Shown: positions 27,467-36,769 of the stretch, in pieces
Layout of the letters: every line of letters starts with the position of its first letter
Position numbering within the stretch: the first letter of the stretch is position 1
Assembly: GCF_001050475.1 (NCBI RefSeq)
Contig: NZ_CP012034.1
Coordinates: forward strand, 2,356,001-2,420,000
Source: Companilactobacillus ginsenosidimutans
GTDB taxonomy: Bacteria; Bacillota; Bacilli; Lactobacillales; Lactobacillaceae
Length of the DNA: 64,000 nucleotides
Reading direction: 5' to 3'
Notes under the pieces: model-generated
Seen by the model: the letters and a program-made list of their open reading frames with translations, nothing else
What the model was told of the DNA's origin: nothing
The model's database searches: none
Made by a program: the position numbers and the translations under genes

Positions 27467-28492
27467 CTATAGATTCAAATACTTACTCTCTATATAATTT
27501 CCATTATCTAACTGTGCCCAAACACTATTATTATCAAGCTGCAAAAGCTTTTTAACATAAACCGATTTGCCACCTTGATAACGAGTATTAATAATAGTTC
27601 CGTAAGGAGTTTCCCAAGTAGTAATATCTTGGTAATCGTAGAACAAAATTCTAACCTGACGATTAATATCCATACTATTAATAACAGAGTAGGTGAAACT
27701 GATATTTGTTACAGCAGCGCCTAGTGGATTATCAAGTAACTTCTTTTCTTCAGAAAATTGCTTGATGGTAAATGACTTGATATCTTCATTCGCTGAAACC
27801 CAAATATCGCCACCTAGGTTGTACCAAACAGTTTCATTATAATTTTCCTTTACCGCTTTGAAGACACGCCAAGTGGTGTCGTATGGGAGCGGCTGACTTA
27901 ATGGCTGTTTGCCTGCAGGTTGCTCATATACAGGGACGTTGTTTTTAGTTTGAATGAACAGATTTTTTTCAATTTCAAAGTCATCCATTTGCATAGTATC
28001 GTAAATGAATTCATATTCTTGAACTTTATCTGAAAAGCGACCGGTTACGTCATTAGGATAATCTACTAGGAAATTTCTGGCTTCAGGTAGTGGCTCAGCT
28101 TGATAACTCTTATTCAAGTCACCAGTTAAGTATTGAGGATCAGAAATCAATTCACCTTTAGTGTTTCGATGATAAACAATTACTGGAGCAGCCATTTGTG
28201 TAAAGTAAATTAGATAAATTCCATCTGAATTTGGAATGAATGTTTGTTGGAAATTTTGAATCGAGGATAGAACGTATCCTGGAATGGTTTTCCAAGGCAT
28301 CTTTAGGCTGTCTAAGTAGTGACCTGTCAACGTGGTTGAATCAGCCAATTTATTACCATTTGAATCGATATAGTGAACTTCAATTTCAATATCGTCACGT
28401 GAAATTTTTTTAACATTGTCTTTCAACAAATTGTTTTCCATAGATTTTTTCCTATTATGAGAACCGGGCCAATGTATGCTATGTTTTCCCAT
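27467..28492 (-). CDS. MucBP-repeat protein with C-terminal SH3/SLAP-like region, no signal peptide
   Basis: A 341-aa protein. Two MucBP-like repeats are seen near residues 35-100 (IEVHYIDSNGNKLADS) and 105-170 (VIVYHRNTKGELISDP). They are followed by bacterial-SH3/SLAP-like segments (TKNNVPVYEQP, TTWRVFKAVKEN, WYNLGGDIWVSANEDI) and a final SVWAQLDNGNYIESKY. Such domains usually bind mucus or cell wall outside the cell, yet the N-terminus MGKHSIHWPGSHNRKK is polar and has no secretion signal or LPXTG anchor. AAGGGATTATT precedes the ATG at 28492. It converges towards element C. Confidence 0.68.
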   Translation of the reverse strand: MGKHSIHWPGSHNRKKSMENNLLKDNVKKISRDDIEIEVHYIDSNGNKLADSTTLTGHYLDSLKMPWKTIPGYVLSSIQNFQQTFIPNSDGIYLIYFTQMAAPVIVYHRNTKGELISDPQYLTGDLNKSYQAEPLPEARNFLVDYPNDVTGRFSDKVQEYEFIYDTMQMDDFEIEKNLFIQTKNNVPVYEQPAGKQPLSQPLPYDTTWRVFKAVKENYNETVWYNLGGDIWVSANEDIKSFTIKQFSEEKKLLDNPLGAAVTNISFTYSVINSMDINRQVRILFYDYQDITTWETPYGTIINTRYQGGKSVYVKKLLQLDNNSVWAQLDNGNYIESKYLNL

Positions 28493-28596
28493 AATAATCC
28501 CTTCTATAGTGGTTAGATTAGGGTTAGTTTATCATATGTGATGCTATATATAGGAAGTTTCTAAGGGAACGTAATGAACATTAAGGAAACATAAAA

Positions 28597-28631
28597 AAGC
28601 CGAAAGAAAATTTTAATTTCTTTCGGCTTGA
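28597..28631 (-). terminator. Intrinsic terminator of clpE
   Basis: GCCGAAAGAAA/TTTCTTTCGGC, an 11-bp stem with T tracts on both strands, lies just after the clpE stop codon on the minus strand. Confidence 0.88.
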
Positions 28632-28636
28632 TTTAA

Positions 28637-30865
28637 TTATTTAGTTGTATCAGCTTTTGTTGTAGCAGGTGCTGATTCGGATTTGGTAATCACGATTTCA
28701 CCTTTAACAACTTTAGCATCTAATTGATTATCTTTAGGATTATTCAAGTAGTAATCGGCGACTTTGTCTTCGATTTGCTCTTCAATAACTCTTCTGAGTG
28801 GACGAGCACCCATCTTAGGATTGTAGCCTAAATCAACGAGTTTCTCTTTAGCATCCTTTGTAACGTGGATTGAGAGACCTTGGTCAGCAATCATCTTGTT
28901 AGTATCTTCAAGCATCAAGTCAACAATCTTAACAAGGTTTTCCTTAGTTAAGGCGTTGAACTCAACGATGCCATCGAATCTGTTCAAGAATTCTGGTTTA
29001 AAGTAATCAGAAAGTTGATCAATGATGGAATGTGTCTTACCGGCACTTTCAGCACCAAAACCAACGTTTGCTTCAGCTTCTGCACCTTGGGCAGCGTTTG
29101 AAGTCATGATGATGATTGTATCCTTGAAACTAACAGTTCTACCTTGAGAATCAGTCAAACGACCATCATCAAGAATTTGTAAGAACATGTGCATTACATC
29201 AGGGTGAGCTTTCTCAACTTCATCCAACAAGATCAAACTGTATGGGTTACGACGAACTTGTTCAGTTAACTGACCAGCTTCTTCGTAGCCAACATACCCT
29301 GGAGGTGAACCGATTAACTTAGACACTGAGTATTTCTCCATGTACTCAGACATATCGAATCTGATCATTGAATCTTCAGTACCAAACAACTCTTTAGCTA
29401 GTTGTTTAGCTAATTCAGTTTTACCAACTCCAGTAGGCCCTACAAATAGGAAGGAACCAATTGGACGACCAGATTTATTGAAACCAACTCTGTTACGACG
29501 AATTGCTCTAGCAACTTCGCCAACAGCCTTATCTTGACCAATCAAATGTGACTTCAAATCAGGTTCAAGATTACGCAATTGAGCTTGTTCGTTAGACTTC
29601 AATTCACCAACTGGAATGTTAGTTTTTTCTTCGACAATTTTTTCAATATCTTTTTCGGTAACTGTTGAATTACTTTCAGGTTCTTTACTTGCATTGTCTT
29701 TCATTTCTTGATACTTAGTTACTTGGTCACGATAATAAGCGGCTTTTTCATAGTCTTCATTTCTCAATGCTGCTTGTTTTTGAACTTCAGCATCAGAAAT
29801 CTTATTGTCAATTTCCGACATATCAATGTGGTTGATTTGAAGGTTCTTCTTTGAACCAGCTTCATCAATCAAATCAATAGCCTTATCAGGTAAAAATCTG
29901 TCTTGAATGTATCTTGCAGATAGTTCAGCGGCACCTTTAATGGCTTCAGCTGAATATTTTACATGATGGTAACCTTCGTATTTAGGTTGGATACCTTTTA
30001 GAATTTGGATTGTCTCGTCAACTGAAGGCTCGTTAACTTGAACTGGTTGTAGACGACGTTCAAGAGCGGAATCCTTTTCAATTGTACGATATTCATTTAA
30101 GGTAGTAGCACCAACTAATTGCATATCACCACGGGCTAGGGCAGGCTTCAAAACATTACCTGCATCCATTCCACCTTCAGCATTACCAGCACCGACGATT
30201 TCATGAATCTCATCGATGAATAAGATAATGTCTTGGCTATCTTGCAATTCTTTGATCAATTGTTGCATCCTTTGCTCAAATTGACCTCTAACACCAGTAC
30301 CTTGAACTAATGAAACAACGTCCAAACGAACGACGCGTTTATTCTTTAGTTTTTCAGGAACGTCTCCATCGACGATCTTTTGTGCTAAGCCTTCAACTAC
30401 AGCTGTTTTACCAACACCGGCTTCACCAATTAATACTGGATTGTTTTTAGTTCTTCTATTTAAAATTTCGATAACACGGTTGATTTCTTTATCACGACCA
30501 ATTACTGGGTCAATTTGACCGTTCTTAGCTTGAGCAGTTAAATCTACTCCGTATTGGTCAAGCACTCCGTTACCACCACGGCGACCACGATTGTTGCCAC
30601 CGCCAGCTCCGGCTTGTGTTTGGGGACCTTGTTGTTGTTCAAAACCATTATTTGGTTGTTGAGCACCGCCGTTCATGGCGTTGAATAAGTCTTCAAAACT
30701 TGAAAAACCGTATGGATTTTCTGCCATATTATTCATACCCTCACTAGCTTGATTTCTTAGTTTCTGATAGCAGTCTTGGCAGAGATTAACTTCAGTCCTC
30801 TGTCCATTGACGCTTGTATATAAGTGGATTGTCGCTTCATTTTTTTGACAATTCTGACAAAGCAT
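28637..30865 (-). CDS. clpE: ATP-dependent Clp protease ATP-binding subunit ClpE
   Basis: A 742-aa Hsp100 unfoldase that feeds proteins to ClpP. The N-terminal zinc finger ([11 protein letters not shown] ... LCQDCYQKL) identifies ClpE rather than ClpC. AAA module 1 has [15 protein letters not shown] (near residue 140), then a UVR-like linker ([15 protein letters not shown]). AAA module 2 has [15 protein letters not shown] (near residue 465). The frame opens at 30919, but the ATG at 30865 follows GAGAGGTGGGG and starts at the zinc finger. A CIRCE operator overlaps the promoter. Confidence 0.95.
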   Translation of the reverse strand: MLCQNCQKNEATIHLYTSVNGQRTEVNLCQDCYQKLRNQASEGMNNMAENPYGFSSFEDLFNAMNGGAQQPNNGFEQQQGPQTQAGAGGGNNRGRRGGNGVLDQYGVDLTAQAKNGQIDPVIGRDKEINRVIEILNRRTKNNPVLIGEAGVGKTAVVEGLAQKIVDGDVPEKLKNKRVVRLDVVSLVQGTGVRGQFEQRMQQLIKELQDSQDIILFIDEIHEIVGAGNAEGGMDAGNVLKPALARGDMQLVGATTLNEYRTIEKDSALERRLQPVQVNEPSVDETIQILKGIQPKYEGYHHVKYSAEAIKGAAELSARYIQDRFLPDKAIDLIDEAGSKKNLQINHIDMSEIDNKISDAEVQKQAALRNEDYEKAAYYRDQVTKYQEMKDNASKEPESNSTVTEKDIEKIVEEKTNIPVGELKSNEQAQLRNLEPDLKSHLIGQDKAVGEVARAIRRNRVGFNKSGRPIGSFLFVGPTGVGKTELAKQLAKELFGTEDSMIRFDMSEYMEKYSVSKLIGSPPGYVGYEEAGQLTEQVRRNPYSLILLDEVEKAHPDVMHMFLQILDDGRLTDSQGRTVSFKDTIIIMTSNAAQGAEAEANVGFGAESAGKTHSIIDQLSDYFKPEFLNRFDGIVEFNALTKENLVKIVDLMLEDTNKMIADQGLSIHVTKDAKEKLVDLGYNPKMGARPLRRVIEEQIEDKVADYYLNNPKDNQLDAKVVKGEIVITKSESAPATTKADTTK

Positions 30866-30903
30866 TCTGCATCCCCACCTCTCTATTTTCAGAATACGAT
30901 TGT

Positions 30904-30939
30904 AGTATACAATTAGCACTCCACCTATGCAAGTGCTAA
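30904..30939 (-). promoter_or_regulatory. clpE promoter with embedded CIRCE (HrcA) operator
   Basis: On the minus strand TTGCAT (30927-30932) and TATACT (30904-30909) are 17 bp apart. Between and over them lies TTAGCACTC-N9-AAGTGCTAA (30913-30939), which matches the HrcA operator CIRCE with one mismatch. HrcA binding would cover the promoter and repress clpE until heat shock. Confidence 0.82.
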
Positions 30940-31005
30940 GTCTTGGAAAATCACAATTTTTTTCTTCTCCTATTAATATATAAAAACGTTAGATAAAAAG
31001 TCTTA

Positions 31006-31022
31006 TTTGACTTAGATGACTG
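31006..31022. promoter_or_regulatory. Possible CtsR operator
   Basis: TTTGACTTAGATGACTG contains two half-sites with the spacing of CtsR boxes (heptads of TTTGACC type). It is imperfect and lies about 74 bp upstream of the clpE -35 box. Confidence 0.35.
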
Positions 31023-31034
31023 TAAGCGTTGTAT
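31021..31034 (+). promoter_or_regulatory. Candidate cre site (CcpA operator) upstream of ptsHI
   Basis: TGTAAGCGTTGTAT matches the catabolite-responsive element consensus WGWAARCGYTWWMA at 12 of 14 positions. It lies about 65 bp upstream of a TATAAT box that precedes ptsH, and next to the possible CtsR site. Confidence 0.45.
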
Positions 31035-31168
31035 GACTAATGATAATAAGGGATAGACACGTTCAAAATTGCACAAAACACTTGTGAAGGTTGTTATATA
31101 ATGGTAAATTAAATTATGAAGATTGTAGAGTATCTACAGAATTTAAAGAATATGAAGAGGTTATAACT

Positions 31169-31435
31169 ATGGAAAACAAAGACTTTCACATTATCGCAGA
31201 AACAGGTATCCACGCACGTCCAGCAACAATGTTGGTACAAACTGCAAGTAAATTCAGTTCAGATATCAATATCGAATTCAATGGTAAATCAGTAAATCTT
31301 AAGTCAATCATGGGTGTTATGTCACTTGGTGTTGGCCAAGGTTCAGATGTTAAAATCACTGCTGACGGTGACGACGCTGCCGACGCTATCTCAGCTATTT
31401 CAGACACAATGACAAAGGAAGGACTTGCTGAATAA
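31169..31435 (+). CDS. ptsH: Phosphocarrier protein HPr
   Basis: An 88-aa phosphotransferase protein that passes phosphate from enzyme I to the sugar-specific EIIA. The phosphorylated His is in [10 protein letters not shown] (near residue 15), and the HPr-kinase site Ser is in [11 protein letters not shown] (near residue 46), which allows the CcpA corepressor role. An upstream in-frame start at 31091 is rejected because GAAGAGG precedes the ATG at 31169 and the length then fits. It overlaps ptsI by one base. Confidence 0.96.
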   Translation: MENKDFHIIAETGIHARPATMLVQTASKFSSDINIEFNGKSVNLKSIMGVMSLGVGQGSDVKITADGDDAADAISAISDTMTKEGLAE

Positions 31436-33159
31436 TGGTTCAAACTATCAAGGGAATCGCAGCCAGTGATGGAATTGCCACTGCGGAAGCTTACCTTTTA
31501 GTTCAACCAGATTTATCTTTCGACAAGAAGAGTATTTCAGACGCTGATGCCGAGATCAGTCGCTTGAAAGACGCTATTGCTAAATCAGACGATGAGCTCA
31601 CCAAAATCCGTGATATTGCCAAAGTATCATTGGGTGATGATGAAGCTCAAGTTTTTGATGCTCATAAGATGATTCTAGCTGATCCAGAGTTCACAGGAGC
31701 CGTTGAACAACAAGTTAAAGATCAAAAAGTTAATGCTGAACAAGCATTGAACGATGTATCAAATAACTTTATCCAAATTTTTGAAGGTATGACTGATAAT
31801 GCCTACATGCAAGAAAGAGCTGCCGATGTACGTGATGTTACAAAACGTGTTATGGCACACTTGCTTGGTGTGGAATTACCAAATCCTTCATTAATTGATC
31901 ATGAAGTTATTATTGTAGCTCACGATTTAACTCCAAGTGATACTGCACAACTTAACAAAAAATATGTTAAAGGTTTCGTAACTGATATTGGTGGTCGTAC
32001 AGCTCACTCAGCAATTATGGCACGTTCTTTGGAATTGCCTGCTGTTGTTGGTACTGATTCAATCACTAAAGATGCTAAAGATGGAGATAAAATCATCCTT
32101 GATGGATTGAATGGTGCCGCTATTCTAGATCCTTCTGATGAAGATATCAAACATTACAACAAGCTTGCTTCTGACTTTGCTGCTGAAAAAGCAGAATGGG
32201 AAAAACTCAAAGATGAAGCAACTGTTACAGCCGATGGCAAACATTTTGACGTAGCCGCAAATATTGGTACACCTGATGATTTACAAGGTGTTATTGATAA
32301 CGGTGCTGAAGGTATTGGCTTGTATCGTACAGAATTCTTGTACATGCAGTCTGAAGAATTGCCAACAGAAGACGATCAATTTGAGGCCTACAAGAAGGTT
32401 CTTGAAGGAATGAAAGGTAAACCAGTCGTTGTCCGTACTATGGATATCGGTGGTGACAAGCATTTGCCATACCTTCCACTTCCTGACGAAATGAACCCAT
32501 TCTTGGGATATCGTGCTATCCGTATTTCATTGGATAAACAAGATATCTTCAGAACACAATTACGTGCTTTACTACGTGCTTCAGCATTTGGTAACTTACG
32601 TATCATGTTCCCAATGATTGGTACTCTTCAAGAATTCCGTGATGCCAAAAAGGTATTCGAAGAAGAAAAAGCTAAGTTAGTAGCTGACAACGTTAAAGTA
32701 TCTGATGATATTCAATTAGGTATGATGATGGAAGTTCCAGCTGCAGCTATCCTTGCTGATCAATTTGCTAAAGAAGTTGACTTCTTTAGTATCGGAACAA
32801 ATGACTTAATTCAATACACAATGGCTGCTGATCGTGGTAATGAACATGTTTCATACCTATATCAACCATATAACCCATCTATTCTTAGATTGGTTAAACA
32901 TGTTATTGAATCAGCACACAAAGAGGGCAAGTGGGCCGGCATGTGTGGTGAAGCAGCTGGTGACAACATTATGGTGCCACTACTACTTGCCATGGGTCTT
33001 GATGAATACTCAATGAGTGCAACTTCAGTTCTCCGTGTTAGAAGTTTGATGAAGAAATTGAGCACAGCTGATCTTAAAGATTTAGCTGACCGCGCAGTTA
33101 ATGAATCAATTACTAACGAAGATAATAAGAAGTTAGTTGAAGAATACATGAACAAATAA
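31435..33159 (+). CDS. ptsI: PTS enzyme I (phosphoenolpyruvate-protein phosphotransferase)
   Basis: A 574-aa general PTS enzyme. The phosphorylated His is in [20 protein letters not shown] (near residue 187). The PEP-binding barrel follows with [48 protein letters not shown] and GMCGEAAGD with the catalytic Cys. It starts at the ptsH stop (coupled) and ends before a good terminator. Confidence 0.96.
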   Translation: MVQTIKGIAASDGIATAEAYLLVQPDLSFDKKSISDADAEISRLKDAIAKSDDELTKIRDIAKVSLGDDEAQVFDAHKMILADPEFTGAVEQQVKDQKVNAEQALNDVSNNFIQIFEGMTDNAYMQERAADVRDVTKRVMAHLLGVELPNPSLIDHEVIIVAHDLTPSDTAQLNKKYVKGFVTDIGGRTAHSAIMARSLELPAVVGTDSITKDAKDGDKIILDGLNGAAILDPSDEDIKHYNKLASDFAAEKAEWEKLKDEATVTADGKHFDVAANIGTPDDLQGVIDNGAEGIGLYRTEFLYMQSEELPTEDDQFEAYKKVLEGMKGKPVVVRTMDIGGDKHLPYLPLPDEMNPFLGYRAIRISLDKQDIFRTQLRALLRASAFGNLRIMFPMIGTLQEFRDAKKVFEEEKAKLVADNVKVSDDIQLGMMMEVPAAAILADQFAKEVDFFSIGTNDLIQYTMAADRGNEHVSYLYQPYNPSILRLVKHVIESAHKEGKWAGMCGEAAGDNIMVPLLLAMGLDEYSMSATSVLRVRSLMKKLSTADLKDLADRAVNESITNEDNKKLVEEYMNK

Positions 33160-33170
33160 TTAAATTAATT

Positions 33171-33206
33171 AGACTGTTGGGAATTTATCCAACAGTCTTT
33201 TTTTGT
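33171..33206 (+). terminator. Intrinsic terminator of ptsHI
   Basis: AGACTGTTGG/CCAACAGTCT, a 10-bp stem, is followed by seven T residues. Confidence 0.88.
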
Positions 33207-33342
33207 TCTCTCCAATATAAACTGACGTATTTGTTAATATCGTTCGATTTAAGCTGATTCATTATAAAAATTGCTAGTTAATAGTGGATTGAAATAACGT
33301 CTTAAATGAGCCATTTCTTGCCAAATAAAAGATGTGGTTTGA

Positions 33343-33358
33343 ACACTATATATGGTGT
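33343..33358 (+). promoter_or_regulatory. NrdR box 1 (distal)
   Basis: ACACTATATATGGTGT is a near-perfect NrdR operator (consensus acaCwAtATaTwGtgt). It lies about 55 bp upstream of a candidate promoter, TTGACA at 33411-33416 with TATTTT after 18 bp. Confidence 0.7.
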
Positions 33359-33542
33359 CTATATCATGTATTTATAAATCATTTATGCAGGGAAATTGCA
33401 AGACAAGATATTGACAATTATATTTTTTTGTCATTATTTTGCGCTGCAAAAAATTGGTCATTGACACCGTTACACATAGACGGCTAGCGGAGTGGGTCAA
33501 GTGATAAATTTTGTTTCACAGTCATTTCATAAAATTATTTTT

Positions 33543-33591
33543 AATACTATATGTTGTTAATCAGAAGTTAAAAGACTACTATATGTGGTGT
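33543..33591 (+). promoter_or_regulatory. NrdR boxes 2 and 3 (proximal pair)
   Basis: AATACTATATGTTGTT (33543-33558) and CTACTATATGTGGTGT (33576-33591) start 33 bp apart, about three helical turns, the spacing usual for NrdR box pairs. They lie directly upstream of nrdJ. I saw no cobalamin riboswitch in 33207-33618. Confidence 0.7.
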
Positions 33592-33618
33592 TAACAATTT
33601 ATGTATGAGGTGAACTTG

Positions 33619-35865
33619 ATGGACAGTATTAAAACAAAAATTGAACTTAGTCAAGAGTTTATTGACCAAGTCAAAGAAGATATTAAACCACACTGGGGAG
33701 AACTCGGATGGGTAACTTATAAGAGAACATATGCTCGTTGGATTCCAGAATTAGGACGTACTGAAAACTGGGATGAAACTGTTAAACGTGTTATTGAAGG
33801 AAATATCAATTTAGACCCTCGTTTACAAAATAAGACTGTCAGCGTTGGTGATTATAATGAATTAGTTCAAGAAGCTAAGAGTCTGTTTAAATTAGTTTAT
33901 GGATTGGCAGCTACACCATCCGGTAGAAATCTCTGGATTTCTGGTACTGCTTATGAAAAGAGAAATGGTGATGCACTAAACAACTGTTGGTTTATCGCTG
34001 TTAGACCACAAAAATATGGTGATAGTCACATTGTGCCTGAATATTTAGATGCTGACACAAAGGCTGTTTCTATGCCTTATTCGTTTATGTTTGATCAATT
34101 AATGAAGGGTGGCGGCGTTGGATTTTCTGTTGTTCCTTCAAACATTGAACAAATCCCTGCCGTTGATGTTAAAACTGACCTAGTTATTTTGATTGGTAAA
34201 GAAAGCGCTTCTTACGACGAATCAATTAAGGCTGGTGCTGTTGACCGTGACGAATGGTTAGCAAACAACGACATCGATTCAACACGCTCATACAAACTCC
34301 CAGATACCCGTGAAGGCTGGGTAGTTGGTAATGCCACAATGATCGATGCACACTTCGGTAATACAAATCCTGAACACTTACACCAAGTTGTTTTAGATAT
34401 TACTGACATTCGTGCTTCAGGTGAAAAAATCAAAGGTTTTGGTGGTACCGCCTCAGGTCCAGCTCCACTAATCGAAATGCTTCATGATATTAACGCACTA
34501 TTAAACGATAAAATTGGTAAAAAATTAACTTCAGTTGACTGTACAGATATGGGTAACATGATTGGTAAAACAGTCGTTGCCGGAAATGTTCGCCGTTCAG
34601 CTGAATTGGCTTTAGGTGGAGCTGAAGATCAAGACTTCATCACTATGAAACAAGATAAAGAAAAACTATATCACCACCGTTGGGCATCAAATAACAGTGT
34701 TGCCGTTGATTCAATGTTCAATGAATACGATCCAATCGCAGATTCAATTCAACACAATGGTGAACCAGGAATCGTCAACCTTGACCTATCTCAGAACTAT
34801 GGTCGTATCATAGATGGTTATAACGACGATGCAGACCCAGAGGTTGAAGGAACAAATCCATGTGGTGAAATTTCATTGAGTAATGGTGAACCATGTAACT
34901 TATTTGAGATTTTCCCACAAGTAGCCACAGAACAAGGTTGGAACCTCGAACAAGCTTTTGCCTTAGCAGCAAGATATACAAAACGTGTTACATTCAGTAG
35001 TTATGACTGGGAAGTTTCACGTAATGCTATTGCTAAAAACAGAAGAATTGGTGTATCAATGTCAGGAATTCAAGATTGGATTCTCTCAAACTTTGGTCAC
35101 CGTGTAGTTACAGGCTTTGAAGATGCTACTGACTCAGAAACTGGTGAAACATACAAGAAGCCAATTTACGATCCAGAAATCGTCAACAAAGTTAACAGCA
35201 TGTATCAATCAGTTGTAGATGCCGATGCAGAATACTCAGACACACTAGATTGCAATACATCAGTTAAACACACAACCGTAAAACCATCAGGAACAGTTGC
35301 TAAATTAGCTGGAGTATCAGAAGGAATGCATTTCCACTATTCAGGTTACTTAATCCAAAGAATCAGATTCCAAGATTCAGACCCACTATTACCAGCATTA
35401 AAGGCATGTGGATACAAAATTGAACCAGACGTCTACACAAAGCACACAATGTGTGTAGAATTCCCAGTCCAAGCAGCAAACGCCGAATCAGAAAACTTTG
35501 CCTCAGCTGGAAACGTCTCAATCGCAGAACAATTCGCAACACAAGCCTTTCTACAAACATACTGGTCAGATAACGCAGTAAGTTGTACCGTAACCTTCCA
35601 ACCAAAAGAAGGAGACCAAATAGCCTCATTGATGCGTCAATACAGACACACAATAAAATCAACATCACTACTACCATACAGTGGAGATGCCTTCGAACAA
35701 GCACCAAAAGAACCAATCAGCAAAGAAACATATCTAAAGAAGTTATCAGAAATCCACGGCGACGTCGCAGAAGAATTCGCCAAAGAAAATGACAACCACG
35801 ATAAGAAAGATTTAGATTTAGTCGATCAAACAGATTGTGCCGGCGGAGCTTGCCCAATTAGATAA
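33619..35865 (+). CDS. nrdJ: Adenosylcobalamin-dependent ribonucleoside-triphosphate reductase (class II, monomeric)
   Basis: A 748-aa enzyme very close to the L. leichmannii RTPR, which reduces ribonucleotides to deoxyribonucleotides using a B12-derived thiyl radical. Visible landmarks are LNNCWF near residue 120, GGTASGP, NPCGEISL with the radical Cys near residue 415, TVKPSGTVAKLAG, and the C-terminal redox pair in DCAGGACPIR. The in-frame start at 33601 is less likely than the ATG at 33619, which has TGAGGTGAAC upstream. Three NrdR boxes lie upstream. Activity requires external or endogenous B12. Confidence 0.96.
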   Translation: MDSIKTKIELSQEFIDQVKEDIKPHWGELGWVTYKRTYARWIPELGRTENWDETVKRVIEGNINLDPRLQNKTVSVGDYNELVQEAKSLFKLVYGLAATPSGRNLWISGTAYEKRNGDALNNCWFIAVRPQKYGDSHIVPEYLDADTKAVSMPYSFMFDQLMKGGGVGFSVVPSNIEQIPAVDVKTDLVILIGKESASYDESIKAGAVDRDEWLANNDIDSTRSYKLPDTREGWVVGNATMIDAHFGNTNPEHLHQVVLDITDIRASGEKIKGFGGTASGPAPLIEMLHDINALLNDKIGKKLTSVDCTDMGNMIGKTVVAGNVRRSAELALGGAEDQDFITMKQDKEKLYHHRWASNNSVAVDSMFNEYDPIADSIQHNGEPGIVNLDLSQNYGRIIDGYNDDADPEVEGTNPCGEISLSNGEPCNLFEIFPQVATEQGWNLEQAFALAARYTKRVTFSSYDWEVSRNAIAKNRRIGVSMSGIQDWILSNFGHRVVTGFEDATDSETGETYKKPIYDPEIVNKVNSMYQSVVDADAEYSDTLDCNTSVKHTTVKPSGTVAKLAGVSEGMHFHYSGYLIQRIRFQDSDPLLPALKACGYKIEPDVYTKHTMCVEFPVQAANAESENFASAGNVSIAEQFATQAFLQTYWSDNAVSCTVTFQPKEGDQIASLMRQYRHTIKSTSLLPYSGDAFEQAPKEPISKETYLKKLSEIHGDVAEEFAKENDNHDKKDLDLVDQTDCAGGACPIR

Positions 35866-35871
35866 AAAAGA

Positions 35872-35986
35872 GCCAAAAACAAAACGATCTTGACCCATGC
35901 ATATAAGATGGCCATAGCGGAGAGGGGTGCGAAACACCCCCGCAGCTCTGGACAGCTTATATGTGTGGGTCAGTTTTGTTTTTGGC
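35872..35986. repeat. Structured element F (tandem family 2, copy 1)
   Basis: A 14-bp outer stem (35872-35885 with 35973-35986) leads to TGACCCA/TGGGTCA, CATATAAG/CTTATATG and an inner core CCATAGCGGAGAGGGGTGCG with its partner ending in CGCAGCTCTGG. The core forms GGGGTG/CACCCC. It starts 7 bases after the nrdJ stop and its T-rich 3' arm could also terminate nrdJ transcription. Confidence 0.75.
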
Positions 35987-36003
35987 GTTTCAAAACAAGA
36001 GCC

Positions 36004-36112
36004 AAAAAAAGCACGCACTTAAACACGGAACATAAGACGCCCATAGCGGAGAGGGGTGCGTAACACCCCCGCAGCTTTGGGCGCCTTATGTGTAGTGTTT
36101 AGTGCTTTTTTT
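36004..36112. repeat. Structured element G (tandem family 2, copy 2)
   Basis: The core (36041-36079) is identical to that of F except for about two bases. The surrounding arms differ yet pair: AAAAAAAGCAC/GTGCTTTTTTT, TAAACAC/GTGTTTA, ACATAAG/CTTATGT and GCCCA/TGGGC. The 17-bp gap between F and G and the compensatory differences in the arms argue for a selected fold. Confidence 0.75.
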
Positions 36113-36203
36113 AGCGTTTCCGCTAGATAAAAGTGAACAAAGAAAAATTAATCATGTTCAAAAAGTCGTTTAAACTCAAACACACTAGGAATCAGTTAAT
36201 CAA

Positions 36204-36236
36204 AAACCTCACTAATATTTTTTAGTGAGGTTTCTC
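36204..36236 (+). terminator. Intrinsic terminator
   Basis: AAACCTCACTAA/TTAGTGAGGTTT, a perfect 12-bp stem, lies between element G and the copper operon. It insulates the cop promoter from nrdJ transcription. Confidence 0.8.
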
Positions 36237-36251
36237 TTTACAAACCAAGTT

Positions 36252-36291
36252 TACAGTTGTAAACTATCCTCGTAAACAAGTTACAAATGTA
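36252..36291 (+). promoter_or_regulatory. Two cop boxes (CopY operators)
   Basis: TACAGTTGTA (36252-36261) and TACAAATGTA (36282-36291) both fit the CopY operator TACANNTGTA and are 30 bp apart. They lie 48 bp or more upstream of copY. Confidence 0.88.
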
Positions 36292-36338
36292 AACGAAACA
36301 ATACACACATATACCATTTCAAAAGAAAGGACAAAATA

Positions 36339-36767
36339 ATGACAACCACTACAAAAATAGAAACCATGTCCGATGCAGAATGGACAGTAATGAGAATATT
36401 CTGGACTCTAGGTCAAGGAACCAGCAAAGATGCAATCATGTATCTAAAAAGAAAAACTGACTGGAAAGAAGCAACAGTAAAGACACTAATCATCAGGCTC
36501 CAGAAGAAAAACTTTCTAAAAGCAGACGAATCATCAAGACCATACGTCTATAAACCGTTGATCGAAGAATCAGAGGCAATTCATGAAAATGTAAATCATA
36601 TGTTCAATAGCCTTTGTTGTATGAAAAAAGGTCAAGCGATAGAAGACTTAATTAATAATTCTGATATTTCTAAAAGTGATATTACAGATATGATAAATCT
36701 ACTGAATAAGAAAGCTGAGACGGCACCTGATAAGGTCGAATGCGATTGCTTAGGTAAGGAGGCATAA
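36339..36767 (+). CDS. copY: Copper-responsive repressor CopY
   Basis: A 142-aa BlaI/MecI-family winged-helix repressor. The HTH lies in residues 10-75 (DAEWTVMRIFWTLGQGTSKD). The metal-sensing end has ECDCLG near residue 136 and an extra CC pair near residue 93; CopY normally carries two CxC motifs at the C-terminus, so the metal site is slightly reduced here. Copper binding would release it from the two cop boxes upstream. copB follows after 2 bases. Confidence 0.92.
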   Translation: MTTTTKIETMSDAEWTVMRIFWTLGQGTSKDAIMYLKRKTDWKEATVKTLIIRLQKKNFLKADESSRPYVYKPLIEESEAIHENVNHMFNSLCCMKKGQAIEDLINNSDISKSDITDMINLLNKKAETAPDKVECDCLGKEA

Positions 36768-36769
36768 TT

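Noticed and set aside
33361..33560. Possible cobalamin riboswitch before nrdJ
   Set aside because: The leader has stretches such as GTGGGTCAAGTGATAA, but no B12-box or the expected paired core could be found; NrdR boxes explain the region better.
35868..36118. CRISPR-like repeat pair after nrdJ
   Set aside because: Only two units, each a large palindrome with differing arms and no unique spacers of uniform length, so not a CRISPR array.
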